This document shows positions 24,908-33,714 of a stretch of 62,378 bases of DNA, piece after piece. The position numbers and the translations under genes are program-made. The DNA is from Nitrosomonadales bacterium. GTDB taxonomy: Bacteria > Pseudomonadota > Gammaproteobacteria > Burkholderiales > Nitrosomonadaceae. The notes under the pieces are model-generated. The model worked only from the letters and a program-made list of their open reading frames with translations, ran no database searches and was not told the origin of the DNA. The stretch covers positions 1 to 62,378 of the forward strand of contig VFJL01000006.1 of NCBI GenBank assembly GCA_009886095.1, read 5' to 3'. Positions within the stretch are counted from its first letter, which is position 1; each line of letters begins with the position of its first letter.

Positions 24908-26521
24908 ATGGCAGCAGTACACGACGATCACGCACACGGCCACGGGCACGGACACGAGCACGGACACGACGATCACGCACACGGCCCCCCTAAAGGCATG
25001 ATGCGCTGGCTGACGACGACCAATCACAAGGACATCGGTACGATGTACCTGTGGTTCTCTTTCTCCATGTTCATAGTTGGTGGGTTGATGGCATTTGGCA
25101 TCCGGGCCGAATTATTTCAGCCTGGTATGCAGCTAATGACCCCGGAGTTTTTTAACTCACTCACTACGAATCACGGTCTGATAATGGTGTTCGGTGCGAT
25201 CATGCCGGCCTTTGTTGGTTTTGCCAACTGGCAGGTACCGATGATGATTGGCGCTCCGGACATGGCTTTTGCTCGTATGAACAACTGGAGTTTCTGGTTG
25301 TTGCCGCCGGCAGCACTACTGCTGGTATCGGCGTTTTTTGTACCGGGCGGTGCGGGTGCGGGTGGTTGGACATTCTATCCGCCACTGTCGGTACAGATGG
25401 GCATGGGTATGGACATGATGATTTTTGCGGTCCACATTCTGGGAGCTTCCTCCATCATGGGCTCGATTAACATCATCACCACCATTCTCAACATGCGCGC
25501 ACCGGGAATGACGCTGATGAAAATGCCGCTGTTTGTCTGGACCTGGTTGATCACTGCTTACCTGCTGGTGCTGGTAATGCCAGTACTGGCGGGCACGGTC
25601 ACCATGCTGCTGACTGATCGGCATTTCGGCACCAACTTCTTCAATGCGGCAGGCGGCGGCGATCCGATAATGTTCCAGCATATTTTCTGGTTCTTCGGGC
25701 ATCCTGAAGTTTATATCATGATATTGCCGGCATTTGGCATCATCTCAGAGATACTGCCAACCTTCTCGCGCAAGCCGCTGTTTGGTTATTCGTCGATGGT
25801 TTATGCCACCGCCTCGATCGCCATTCTGTCGTGCATCGTTTGGGCTCACCATATGTTTACCGTGGGGATGCCGGTAACAGCACAGTTGTTTTTCATGTAT
25901 GCCACTATGCTGATCGCGGTACCAACTGGGGTGAAAGTATTTAACTGGACGGCCACCATGTGGCAAGGATCGATGAGCTTTGAGACACCGATGCTGTTTG
26001 CCATTGGATTCATTTTCCTGTTTACTATAGGCGGGTTCAGCGGCGTGGTATGTGCCGTGATACCGGTGGATATTCAGGTGCAGGAAACCTACTATGTGAT
26101 TGCACATTTCCATTATGTGCTGGTATCAGGGTCGTTATTTGCTCTGTTCGGCGGAGTCTACTACTGGTTGCCAAAATGGACCGGTCACATGTACGATGAA
26201 TCGCTAGGTAAATTGCATTTTTGGCTGTCGATGGTTTTCTTCAACGTCACTTTCTTTGTACAGCATTTCCTGGGATTGGCGGGCATGCCGCGTCGCGTTC
26301 CAGACTACGCTTTGCAGTTCGCCGATTTCAACATGATCTCCAGCATCGGTGCGTTCGGTTTTGGCTTGAGCCAACTAGTGTTCCTCACAGTAGTAGTGAA
26401 GTGCATCCGTGGCGGAAAGAAAGCAGAGGCCAAGCCTTGGGATGGAGCCACCACGTTGGAGTGGGATTTGCCATCACCGGCGCCGTACCATAGCTGGGTG
26501 ACACCGCCGGTCGTCAAGTAA
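24908..26521 (+). CDS. coxA: Cytochrome c oxidase subunit I
   Basis: The catalytic subunit with heme a, heme a3 and CuB. The 537-residue protein has twelve hydrophobic helices. Key motifs: TNHGLIMVFG (heme a His) near residue 97, FWFFGHPEVYIMILP (CuB His and cross-linked Tyr) near 262, VWAHHMFTVGM (CuB His pair) near 317, and YYVIAHFHYVLVSG (heme a3 and a His) near 398. The first 26 residues are extremely His-rich (12 His), made partly by a 22-base direct repeat (24920-24941 and 24965-24986). Strong ribosome site AAGGAG. Confidence 0.97.
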   Translation: MAAVHDDHAHGHGHGHEHGHDDHAHGPPKGMMRWLTTTNHKDIGTMYLWFSFSMFIVGGLMAFGIRAELFQPGMQLMTPEFFNSLTTNHGLIMVFGAIMPAFVGFANWQVPMMIGAPDMAFARMNNWSFWLLPPAALLLVSAFFVPGGAGAGGWTFYPPLSVQMGMGMDMMIFAVHILGASSIMGSINIITTILNMRAPGMTLMKMPLFVWTWLITAYLLVLVMPVLAGTVTMLLTDRHFGTNFFNAAGGGDPIMFQHIFWFFGHPEVYIMILPAFGIISEILPTFSRKPLFGYSSMVYATASIAILSCIVWAHHMFTVGMPVTAQLFFMYATMLIAVPTGVKVFNWTATMWQGSMSFETPMLFAIGFIFLFTIGGFSGVVCAVIPVDIQVQETYYVIAHFHYVLVSGSLFALFGGVYYWLPKWTGHMYDESLGKLHFWLSMVFFNVTFFVQHFLGLAGMPRRVPDYALQFADFNMISSIGAFGFGLSQLVFLTVVVKCIRGGKKAEAKPWDGATTLEWDLPSPAPYHSWVTPPVVK

Positions 26522-26531
26522 CGGGTCCGGG

Positions 26532-26639
26532 ATGCCACAGCACACAGATGACAGGAGGCGAGGAAAATACAAAACACTGCTGATACTGCTGGCAGTTGTG
26601 GTAGGGATGTTTGTTTTGGTTATAATAAAAAAATCATAA
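26532..26639 (+). CDS. Cytochrome oxidase small assembly protein (35 residues)
   Basis: A tiny one-helix membrane protein beginning MPQHTDDRRRGKYKTLLILL and ending VLVIIKKS, with a basic N-terminal segment and about 18 hydrophobic residues. Its place between coxA and cox11 is where betaproteobacteria encode a small oxidase assembly protein of this size. The stop codon TAA touches the ATG of the next gene. It is too short for most gene finders. Confidence 0.75.
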   Translation: MPQHTDDRRRGKYKTLLILLAVVVGMFVLVIIKKS

Positions 26640-27194
26640 ATGAGTGTAGCCCAGGCAAATACGGTAATAATGAAAAAGCTGCTGATCTTTTCAGTAGCAA
26701 TGTTTGGCTTCGGTTTTGCGCTGGTACCGTTTTATGAAAAGATATGCGAGGTTGCTGGGGTCAACAATCTGCTGAAGGCGGATACGCTGACGGAGAATAT
26801 TCAGGTAGACACCAGTCGCTGGCTGACAATAGAGTTAGATGCCAATACACGGGGGTTGCCTTGGCAGTTTAAACCCATGCAAGCGAGCGTACGCATACAT
26901 CCAGGCGAGATGGTGGAAGTGATGTACGAGGTCAGGAACAACTCTGATCGTGAAGTGGCGGGCCAGGCGATACCGAGTTACAGCCCGCAGCTGCTCGCGC
27001 AGCACTTGAAAAAACTGGAGTGTTTTTGCTTTACTAAACAGGTGCTGAAACCAAATGAAGTGCGGCAAATGCCGGTGCAATTCATGATCGAACCGAGCTT
27101 GCCGAGTAATGTGAATGTCATGACTATTTCGTATACATTTTTCGAGTTGAGTAGTGAATCAGCTGATACAGGCGGCAAGGCGAAACCGATTTGA
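26640..27194 (+). CDS. ctaG: Cytochrome c oxidase assembly protein CtaG/Cox11
   Basis: Cox11 delivers copper to the CuB site of subunit I from the periplasmic side. The 184-residue protein has one N-terminal membrane helix (LLIFSVAMFGFGFALVPFYE) and a periplasmic domain with the copper motif ECFCFTKQ near residue 124 and the phrases PWQFKPMQ and MPVQFMIEP. The family motif FYEKICEVAGVNN is intact. An internal ATG at 26670 (MKKLL) could also start the protein. It abuts the small assembly gene upstream and overlaps the next gene. Confidence 0.94.
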   Translation: MSVAQANTVIMKKLLIFSVAMFGFGFALVPFYEKICEVAGVNNLLKADTLTENIQVDTSRWLTIELDANTRGLPWQFKPMQASVRIHPGEMVEVMYEVRNNSDREVAGQAIPSYSPQLLAQHLKKLECFCFTKQVLKPNEVRQMPVQFMIEPSLPSNVNVMTISYTFFELSSESADTGGKAKPI

Positions 27195-27400
27195 AGGACG
27201 AAAGCAAAGTACAACGTAAGGCATCGTTCTTTCAGGCTATGAAAGCAGTATCATGGGCTTTTTTCGGCATACGCAAAAAAAGTGATCACGATCATGATGC
27301 GGCTACGTTGACATTGGGGCAGGTGATTGTTGCGGGCATTGTTGGTGCAGCGGTATTTGTAACGTGCATACTAATGATGGTCAAGCTGGTAACAAGCTAG
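27191..27400 (+). CDS. DUF2970 small membrane protein
   Basis: A 69-residue protein with phrase SFFQAMKAVSWAFFGIRKKS and one C-terminal membrane helix (VIVAGIVGAAVFVTCILMMV), as in DUF2970 proteins found between cox11 and coxC. It starts at TTG overlapping the cox11 stop (TTGA). Function is unknown; the fixed position points to a role in oxidase assembly or stability. Confidence 0.8.
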   Translation: MKDESKVQRKASFFQAMKAVSWAFFGIRKKSDHDHDAATLTLGQVIVAGIVGAAVFVTCILMMVKLVTS

Positions 27401-27432
27401 AGATTAATTAAACTATAGGCAGGAGAGAGGAC

Positions 27433-28290
27433 ATGAGCCACGAATCAAGTCAAACAGATAACTATTACATTCCACCGCCATCAACCTATCCGATGATAGG
27501 TTCGATAGCGCTGTTCTTCCTGGGGTTTGGTGCGGCATTTTCCGTCAATAGTCTTCCAATCGGGAAAGGGCTGCTGGCAATTGGTTTTTCTATTCTTTTC
27601 TACATGATTTTTGTCTGGTTCCGTACCGTGGCACAAGAAAGTGAAGCCGGTAAGTTTAACAAACAGGTGGATATGTCATTCCGCTGGGGAATGAGCTGGT
27701 TTATTTTTACCGAGGTTATGTTTTTTGCTGCATTCTTTGGCGCGCTGTATTACATGCGGGTTCTGTCAGTTCCTTGGTTAGCAGACCTCGAGCATAAAAT
27801 ATTATGGCCGGATTTTACGGGTGGCTGGCCTACAGCTGGCCCCGGTGCCAGTGAAAAGTTTACGCCAATGGGTCCATGGGGGCTGCCGGCAATTAACACG
27901 GCATTGTTGCTGACTTCGGGTGTAACCTGCACTTGGGCGCACTGGGCGCTTAAACTTAACAAGCGCGGTCAGTTGAATCTGTCATTGTTTCTGACGATAG
28001 CGTTGGGGATTACTTTCCTAGCCTGTCAGATTTATGAATATGGCCATGCTTACTCTGAACTCAATCTAAAGTTGACGAGCGGAGCCTATGGCGCATCGTT
28101 TTACATGTTGACCGGCTTCCATGGATTCCATGTAACAGTAGGCACGATCATGCTGATAGTGATCCTGTGTCGCTGTCTATCCGGGCATTTTACACCTGAA
28201 CACCACTTTGGATTTGAGGGTGTAGCATGGTACTGGCACTTCGTTGACGTGGTCTGGCTAGGACTGTTTATCTTCGTTTATTTAGTGTAG
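27433..28290 (+). CDS. coxC: Cytochrome c oxidase subunit III
   Basis: A 285-residue integral membrane protein with seven helices and typical phrases FRWGMSWFIFTEVMFFAAFF near residue 76, LPAINTALLLTSGVT near 152, GAYGASFYMLTGFHGFHVTVG near 218 and VAWYWHFVDVVWLGLFIFVY at the end. Subunit III stabilises subunit I and the proton and oxygen paths. Good ribosome site AGGAGAGAGG. It is followed by a hairpin at 28301-28330 and a convergent small gene. Confidence 0.96.
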   Translation: MSHESSQTDNYYIPPPSTYPMIGSIALFFLGFGAAFSVNSLPIGKGLLAIGFSILFYMIFVWFRTVAQESEAGKFNKQVDMSFRWGMSWFIFTEVMFFAAFFGALYYMRVLSVPWLADLEHKILWPDFTGGWPTAGPGASEKFTPMGPWGLPAINTALLLTSGVTCTWAHWALKLNKRGQLNLSLFLTIALGITFLACQIYEYGHAYSELNLKLTSGAYGASFYMLTGFHGFHVTVGTIMLIVILCRCLSGHFTPEHHFGFEGVAWYWHFVDVVWLGLFIFVYLV

Positions 28291-28300
28291 GCACACGATT

Positions 28301-28330
28301 AGCAACAGTCTTTATTTCAAGACTGTTGCT
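28301..28330. terminator. Hairpin between convergent coxC and DUF2909 gene
   Basis: A perfect 12-bp stem, AGCAACAGTCTT (28301-28312) with AAGACTGTTGCT (28319-28330), has a six-base loop. It starts 11 bases after coxC. There is no T tract, so termination would need Rho, or the hairpin may protect the mRNA end. Confidence 0.65.
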
Positions 28331-28398
28331 AACATGCGCAGCAACTACAAACGCCCTTTAGCTTCTAGTTTAAAAGGGATAAATCATGAAATTGGAAG

Positions 28399-28578
28399 TT
28401 AGCGGTTGAGGTAGAACCCCAGCATCATCAGGGCGAACAGAATAATGGATAAGCCAATGCGTAGAGTGAGAGCCTTGACCGCGCGTGTACTCTGCCCCTC
28501 ATCTTTGACTATGTAGAACATCGCGGATGCCAAGCTGGCTAGTATGAAGAGAAAAAAAAGGATAGCGACAATTTTCAA
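28399..28578 (-). CDS. DUF2909 twin-transmembrane small protein
   Basis: A 59-residue protein with two hydrophobic segments: MKIVAILFFLFILASLASAM and RIGLSIILFALMMLGFYL, joined by YIVKDEGQSTRAVKALTL. This matches the twin-transmembrane DUF2909 proteins that sit between coxC and SURF1 in betaproteobacteria. The start is TTG. It is encoded opposite to the operon, in the gap between coxC and the SURF1 gene. Role unknown. Confidence 0.78.
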   Translation of the reverse strand: MKIVAILFFLFILASLASAMFYIVKDEGQSTRAVKALTLRIGLSIILFALMMLGFYLNR

Positions 28579-28639
28579 AATAGGTGCTTTCGAGTACGGG
28601 GCGACATCGGGAGTTTAGCCGAGTTCAGCGTACTAACCA

Positions 28640-29362
28640 ATGACTATTTTAGGCTGGCGGTTCAAGCCGCAATTATGGCCGACAGCGGCTGCGGTGTCAG
28701 TAATCTGGGTCATGGTACTGCTGGGCGACTGGCAACTATCACGAGCCCAGGAGAAAGAGGAGCGACAGGAGCAACTTGAGCGACTATCGCAGCAACCTGC
28801 AATTTCCATGCCGGCCATCCCAGTTCGTTTGGAGGATTTCAAATTTCGCGAAGTCGAGGCAAGCGGCACATATGTTTCAGCGCACACGATTTACCTCGAC
28901 AACAAGATATACAAAGGTATAGCGGGTTATCATATTATTACGCCGCTCAGGCTAGGTTCAAGTTCTGTTCATGTTCTGGTCAATCGTGGATGGGTAGCAG
29001 CCAGTAGCGACCGCAGTAAATTACCGGAAATTTTCACCCCGACTGATCAAGTGGCTATTTCAGGAATTGCGATTTCGCCAACGCAAAGAACACTGGAGCT
29101 TTCCACGGAAACGGTATCAGGGCAGGTTTGGGAAAATTTTCATCTGGAACGCTACCGTGAAACTACGGGGCTTGCGTTACAACCAGTGATGATACTGCAA
29201 AAGGACGATTTAAAAGATGGTCTTGTGCGCCAGTGGGACCGTCCAGATTCGGGTGCTGCCAGAAACTTGGGTTATGCGTTTCAATGGTTTGCCATGGCGC
29301 TAACGATCATGATTATTTATTTGGTGTTGAGTGTCAAACGAGAGCGTTCCCAGAAGAAGTAA
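28640..29362 (+). CDS. SURF1-family cytochrome oxidase biogenesis protein
   Basis: SURF1 (Shy1) helps insert heme a into subunit I. The 240-residue protein has the family layout: one N-terminal helix (about 12-30), a soluble middle and one C-terminal helix (about 210-230). Visible motifs are LGDWQLSRAQEKEERQ, GYHIITPLRLGSSSVHVLVN with RGWV after it, and NLGYAFQWFAMALTIMIIYL. It lies in the oxidase operon and its end overlaps the next gene by 32 bases. Confidence 0.92.
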   Translation: MTILGWRFKPQLWPTAAAVSVIWVMVLLGDWQLSRAQEKEERQEQLERLSQQPAISMPAIPVRLEDFKFREVEASGTYVSAHTIYLDNKIYKGIAGYHIITPLRLGSSSVHVLVNRGWVAASSDRSKLPEIFTPTDQVAISGIAISPTQRTLELSTETVSGQVWENFHLERYRETTGLALQPVMILQKDDLKDGLVRQWDRPDSGAARNLGYAFQWFAMALTIMIIYLVLSVKRERSQKK

Positions 29363-29930
29363 ACGTAAGCTGCTGCTAATGCTAGCGTTGATGTGCACGC
29401 CGGTTTTCATTTCGTACCTGCTATATTTTTCGAAGGTACGGCCTGCGAGCGACAACTACGGTGAGTTGATTGAAGTCAAGCCATTGCAGGGTAGCGCCCT
29501 GAATCAGGTCGATGACACGATATTCCGTATCCGTCAATTACGTGGTAAATGGGTGCTACTGACGCTGGATTCGAGTACATGTGATGAAGGGTGTCGTAAA
29601 AAGCTGTATTACATGCGACAAGTGCGGCTGATGCAACACACTGAAAAGGATCGCATAGAACGGGTATGGATGATAGACGATGGTGGATTGCCCGAACCCG
29701 GTCTGATAGAAGAGTACAAGGGCATGTGGCTGATTAATGCGAAAGATAGCCAGTTACGCGAGGAATTTTCAGCACCAGCATCGCAACACGATCATATTTA
29801 TTTGATAGACCCGGTAGGAAACTTGATGATGCGCTTTCCCAAGGATCCCGATGCGGCAAAGATAGCTAAAGATATCAAACGACTGCTCAAAGTTTCTCAG
29901 ATCGAGCATGCGTTAGGGACGAAACACTGA
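29331..29930 (+). CDS. Sco-like thioredoxin-fold membrane protein of the oxidase operon
   Basis: A 199-residue protein with one N-terminal membrane helix (LLLMLALMCTPVFISYLLYF) and a periplasmic thioredoxin-like domain. It has a Cx3C pair in SSTCDEGCRKK near residue 80, close to the copper motif of Sco proteins, and a late His in SQHDHIYLID. Such proteins sit between SURF1 and ctaA/ctaB in many betaproteobacteria. It may be a copper or thiol chaperone. The GTG start overlaps the SURF1 gene by 32 bases. Confidence 0.72.
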   Translation: MSNESVPRRSKRKLLLMLALMCTPVFISYLLYFSKVRPASDNYGELIEVKPLQGSALNQVDDTIFRIRQLRGKWVLLTLDSSTCDEGCRKKLYYMRQVRLMQHTEKDRIERVWMIDDGGLPEPGLIEEYKGMWLINAKDSQLREEFSAPASQHDHIYLIDPVGNLMMRFPKDPDAAKIAKDIKRLLKVSQIEHALGTKH

Positions 29931-29998
29931 GATGTAGTCTGAACAATATGCGATGCGGGTCGATTTTAAGCTTAGAAATGAATTAGGAGACAATTGTC

Positions 29999-30892
29999 AT
30001 GGCAGCTAGCTTGGTTTGGCAGCATACTGCAACACGTATGCAGCAATTTTATCAATTGACCAAGCCACGGGTTGTTTCGCTCATCGTTTTTACCGCAATT
30101 ATCGGCATGTTTCTTTCCGTGCCCGGCGCGGTTCCGTTAAATGCACTGATTTTTGGTACTTTGGGAATTGCACTGGTGGCGGGCGCGGCTGCAGCCGTCA
30201 ATTGTCTGGTGGAGCAGAAAATTGATGCAGTGATGGCACGTACGCGTGGCAGGCCTTTGCCTCAGGGAACGGTTACCTCGCCGGAAACCTTTTTCTTCTT
30301 GGCACTGGTTGGTGGTGCGGGACTCTACATACTCCACGAGTTGGTGAATCCCCTGACCATGTGGCTGACTCTGGCGACTTTCGTCGGTTATGCCATCATT
30401 TACACGGTGATACTGAAGCCGATGACGCCGCAGAATATAGTCATCGGCGGTGCTTCCGGTGCAATGCCACCAGTGCTTGGTTGGACGGCAGTGACCGGGG
30501 AGGTCTCCGCCGACGCGTTGCTGTTGTTTCTCATTATTTTTGCATGGACGCCACCCCATTTCTGGGCGCTGGCACTCTATCGCAAACTGGAGTACGCCAA
30601 AGTCGGCATGCCTATGTTGCCAGTGACGCATGGTGACAAATATACCCGTCTGCACGTGCTGCTGTATACGCTAATACTCATTGCTGTGACACTAATGCCG
30701 TATGTCACCAAGATGAGCGGGTTGATTTATCTTGTTGGTGCGGCAGTGTTGGATGCTGTTTTCCTGTATTACGCGATAAAGATTTATCGCGACTATAGTG
30801 ATCAGCTTGCACGTAAAGCATTTCGTTTCTCGATTATATATCTGGCCGCTCTGTTTGTCGTACTGCTGGTAGATCATTACATCCGTTTTTGA
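29999..30892 (+). CDS. ctaB: Protoheme IX farnesyltransferase
   Basis: CtaB (Cox10) adds farnesyl to heme b, giving heme o, the precursor of heme a. The 297-residue protein has about nine membrane helices and the prenyl-diphosphate motif [20 protein letters not shown] near residue 63. A second motif, [20 protein letters not shown] with GMPMLP after it, lies near 184. Ribosome site TAGGAGA. Heme A synthase (ctaA), which normally precedes it in this operon type, is missing from the 68-base gap upstream. Confidence 0.95.
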   Translation: MAASLVWQHTATRMQQFYQLTKPRVVSLIVFTAIIGMFLSVPGAVPLNALIFGTLGIALVAGAAAAVNCLVEQKIDAVMARTRGRPLPQGTVTSPETFFFLALVGGAGLYILHELVNPLTMWLTLATFVGYAIIYTVILKPMTPQNIVIGGASGAMPPVLGWTAVTGEVSADALLLFLIIFAWTPPHFWALALYRKLEYAKVGMPMLPVTHGDKYTRLHVLLYTLILIAVTLMPYVTKMSGLIYLVGAAVLDAVFLYYAIKIYRDYSDQLARKAFRFSIIYLAALFVVLLVDHYIRF

Positions 30893-31512
30893 ACAGTTTC
30901 GTGAAATCATATAATGCGTTGCTAGTTGCTGCAGGGCTGGCGCTAATTTCTCTGGCTGGCTGTAGCGGTGAGGCCAATCGCACCGAAGTCAAGCCGACAT
31001 TTCTCGGTACGGATATTACTGGTGCCGATTTCGGGCGGGACTTCAAGCTCGCTGATCACACTGGCAAGGTACGCTCCCTGGCAGATTTCAACGGCAAAGT
31101 GGTGGTGTTGTTTTTCGGCTATACCCATTGCCCCGATGTATGTCCTGCCACTATGGGGGAATTAGCTACCGCCATGCAGAAGCTTGGCAAGGATGCCGAG
31201 CGTGCGCAAGTGCTATTTATTACTATCGACCCGGGTCGCGATACCCCGGCACTACTAGCTCAATATGTATCTGCATTTAATCCGACATTTCTGGGTCTAT
31301 CTGGTGATGCGCAGGCGACGAAAGAAATTACCCGGGAATTTAAAGTTGTTTATCAGAAGCAGGCGGGGGCTGCCCCAGAGCAACACAACTTGGACCACTC
31401 AACCGGAAGCTATATTTTCGATACTGCGGGAAAGCTGCGCTTGTATGTGAGTACGGGCAAGGGTGCAGACATATTTGCTCACGATATTGCAGAGTTGCTT
31501 AAGACACGCTGA
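30889..31512 (+). CDS. SCO1/SenC copper chaperone
   Basis: Sco proteins load copper into the CuA site of subunit II. The 207-residue lipoprotein-like product has the lipobox ISLAGC at residues 20-25, the copper motif [11 protein letters not shown] near residue 79, and the conserved late His in [14 protein letters not shown] near 167. The TTG at 30889 overlaps the ctaB stop; a GTG at 30901 would give an equally good signal peptide. Last gene of the oxidase operon, ended by a strong hairpin. Confidence 0.92.
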   Translation: MNSFVKSYNALLVAAGLALISLAGCSGEANRTEVKPTFLGTDITGADFGRDFKLADHTGKVRSLADFNGKVVVLFFGYTHCPDVCPATMGELATAMQKLGKDAERAQVLFITIDPGRDTPALLAQYVSAFNPTFLGLSGDAQATKEITREFKVVYQKQAGAAPEQHNLDHSTGSYIFDTAGKLRLYVSTGKGADIFAHDIAELLKTR

Positions 31513-31537
31513 CCTGGTATCCACTTGGATACCAGGT
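31512..31537. terminator. Hairpin between convergent sco and glcD-like genes
   Basis: A perfect 11-bp stem, ACCTGGTATCC with GGATACCAGGT, and loop ACTT. It overlaps the end of the sco stop codon and touches the stop of the minus-strand gene. It has no T run on either side and could act for both directions. Confidence 0.65.
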
Positions 31538-32905
31538 CTAGAGGAACAGCTTTCCCGGGTTAAGAATGTTGTTTGGGTCAAATACCCGTTTGATAGCCTT
31601 CATCAGGGCAAGTGTTGCCGCATCAATCTCCTTGCCAATATAAGCACGCTTCTCGCTTCCAATGCCGTGCTCACCCGACAGCGTGCCGTTAAGTTTTATC
31701 ACTAGGTCGAATACCTCGACCAGGCATTCTTCTGCTCGCTCCATCTCACCGATATTATCCGGGTTCACCAGCAGATTGACGTGGATATTACCATTTCCAG
31801 CGTGGCCAAAATTGACATTGATAATCTGATATTTCCTGCTTAGTTGCATTAGTCCATCCAGAAACTCTGGTAGCGCAGCAACCGGCACGACTACATCTTC
31901 ATTGATCTTTTTTGGTGCGATAGCACGTAATAATGGCGATAGCGCTTTGCGGGTCTGCCACAAAGCGGCAGCATCTGTAATCTGCTCTGCGTGTAGCAAC
32001 CCACTATTATGGCAAGCAGAAAGAATTGCCGCACTTGAGTCTGAGATATCACGGGCAGATCCATCCACCTCGATCATCAGCATGGCACGGCTGTCCATAG
32101 GCAGCATCCCGGGGAAGTGCTCACGGATCAGATTTAGCGAACCGGCATCCAGGAACTCAAGGGCGCTGGGTACCTGAGGAAGCGCCATGATTGCGACTAT
32201 CGCTGCAGCGCAACTTGTAGCGTCGCGGTAATGCGCGGTAAGGCCACCTCGAGCCGATGGCAGGGGGGTGAGCTTGAGCGTTGCCTCAGTAATGATAGCC
32301 AGTGTTCCTTCAGAACCGATTATAAGTCGCGTGAGATCATATCCTACCACCCCCTTGGTGGTATAGCAGCCAGTCTTAATAACATCACCTTTTCCCGTTA
32401 TTGCTTTCAATCCCAGTACATGGTCACGTGTGGTGCCATACTTCACTGCGCGTGGACCGCCGGCGGAAGTGGCAAGATTGCCGCCTATGCTGGAATAAGC
32501 CGCGCTGGAAGGATCGGGCGGCCAGAAAAATCCATAGGTTCCGGCGGCATCTTGCACCGACTGATTGAGCACGCCTGGTTCGGCAACGATAACGCGATTT
32601 GCAGGATCCACGGTGATGATGCGTAGCATGCGTTCCAATGACAATGCCACACCGCCCTGCTCAGGAAGGCTCCCACCCGATGTGCCAGTGCCGCGTCCAC
32701 GTGGCGTAAGTGGAATTTTATGTATATTGCACAGCGCAACAATACTTAGTATCTCATTCGATGTGAGCGGAAACGCAACTGCCTCCGGCGGGAAGATTTT
32801 CCGACTATTGTCATAGGCATAGGCGTAGCAATCGACTGGGTCGGTATAAAGCCGATCAGAAGGAAGCAAAGATCGGAGTTGAGCGAGAAAATCAGGAGGG
32901 AGCAT
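31538..32905 (-). CDS. FAD-linked oxidase, D-lactate dehydrogenase/glycolate oxidase GlcD type
   Basis: A 455-residue flavoprotein of the FAD-binding type 4 family. The FAD pyrophosphate loop is TPRGRGTGTSGG near residue 64, followed by EPGVLNQSVQ and YSSIGGNLATSAGGPRAVKYG near 136. The C-terminal substrate domain has NVNFGHAGNGNIHVNLLVNP near 368 and LSGEHGIGSEKRAYIGKEID near 410, with the metal-binding His residues of this family. It oxidises a 2-hydroxy acid such as D-lactate or glycolate; the substrate cannot be fixed. No glcE or glcF gene is beside it. Confidence 0.9.
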   Translation of the reverse strand: MLPPDFLAQLRSLLPSDRLYTDPVDCYAYAYDNSRKIFPPEAVAFPLTSNEILSIVALCNIHKIPLTPRGRGTGTSGGSLPEQGGVALSLERMLRIITVDPANRVIVAEPGVLNQSVQDAAGTYGFFWPPDPSSAAYSSIGGNLATSAGGPRAVKYGTTRDHVLGLKAITGKGDVIKTGCYTTKGVVGYDLTRLIIGSEGTLAIITEATLKLTPLPSARGGLTAHYRDATSCAAAIVAIMALPQVPSALEFLDAGSLNLIREHFPGMLPMDSRAMLMIEVDGSARDISDSSAAILSACHNSGLLHAEQITDAAALWQTRKALSPLLRAIAPKKINEDVVVPVAALPEFLDGLMQLSRKYQIINVNFGHAGNGNIHVNLLVNPDNIGEMERAEECLVEVFDLVIKLNGTLSGEHGIGSEKRAYIGKEIDAATLALMKAIKRVFDPNNILNPGKLFL

Positions 32906-33036
32906 TCAAGGAGGATAAATAGTCAAGGTATTGGTCGCAGAGAACCTCTGCACGTATCTTCATCCAATCTGGCCAGGAAATTAATCGCAAAATCATCAGA
33001 AGCGGATCTCGGGCACAGGCAGCTGGGATTTTGAGA

Positions 33037-33621
33037 TCAATCCAGATACTCGAACACTTTTACTATCTTCAGCGCCCCACTGGTAGAACTGGCAATCTCC
33101 GATGCACTTTCAGCTTCCTGACGTTTAACCAATCCCAGCAGGTAGACCACACCACTTTCGGTAACCACTTTTATGTGATTTATCTGGAATCTGCCGCTAT
33201 CCAGGAAGCGTCCCTTAATCTTCATTGTGATTAACGTATCATTACTTCGAGAAATGAGTGAACTCGCATTAGCAATGGTGATTTCATTGGTGACATTACG
33301 CACATTGTTTATACCTTTGACCAGATTTTCGACTTCTTTTTTCATGGCCTCGGTGGGCGCTTCTCCAGTGAGTAGCACGTTACGGTTAAAGCTAGTGACA
33401 TTGGCATGAACATTGGTACCCAAATTTTCTCTGATGTACTTGGCGCTCTTTAATTCAATTCCTTCATCTTCAACAAAAGTACCGCTGGTACGCCGATCTT
33501 CAGATACAGCAAGACCAGTACCAACACCAGTAATAATGCCGGTGGCAACGAGTACTTCGCAGCCGGAGAGGGCCGGCAACAGTAAGGTCAGCAGAAGCCA
33601 GCCCCAATTTGAATTTTTCAT
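33037..33621 (-). CDS. BON-domain outer-membrane lipoprotein (DolP/YraP-like)
   Basis: A 194-residue lipoprotein with signal MKNSNWGWLLLTLLLPALSG and lipobox Cys21 (ALSGC). Two BON domains follow: about 55-120 (NVHANVTSFNRNVLLTGEAP) and 125-190 (GRFQINHIKVVTESGVVYLL). DolP-like proteins bind anionic lipids and support outer-membrane integrity. It lies downstream of yraN, as in other proteobacteria, though the SIS-domain gene that often lies between them is absent. Confidence 0.88.
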   Translation of the reverse strand: MKNSNWGWLLLTLLLPALSGCEVLVATGIITGVGTGLAVSEDRRTSGTFVEDEGIELKSAKYIRENLGTNVHANVTSFNRNVLLTGEAPTEAMKKEVENLVKGINNVRNVTNEITIANASSLISRSNDTLITMKIKGRFLDSGRFQINHIKVVTESGVVYLLGLVKRQEAESASEIASSTSGALKIVKVFEYLD

Positions 33622-33714
33622 TTATTCACTCCTATTATTCGCAGTAATCTTGAGCTGATCCGACGAAGGTTATGAGAGATGGCAAATACCACTTCAGACA
33701 AATATACAGATCTG

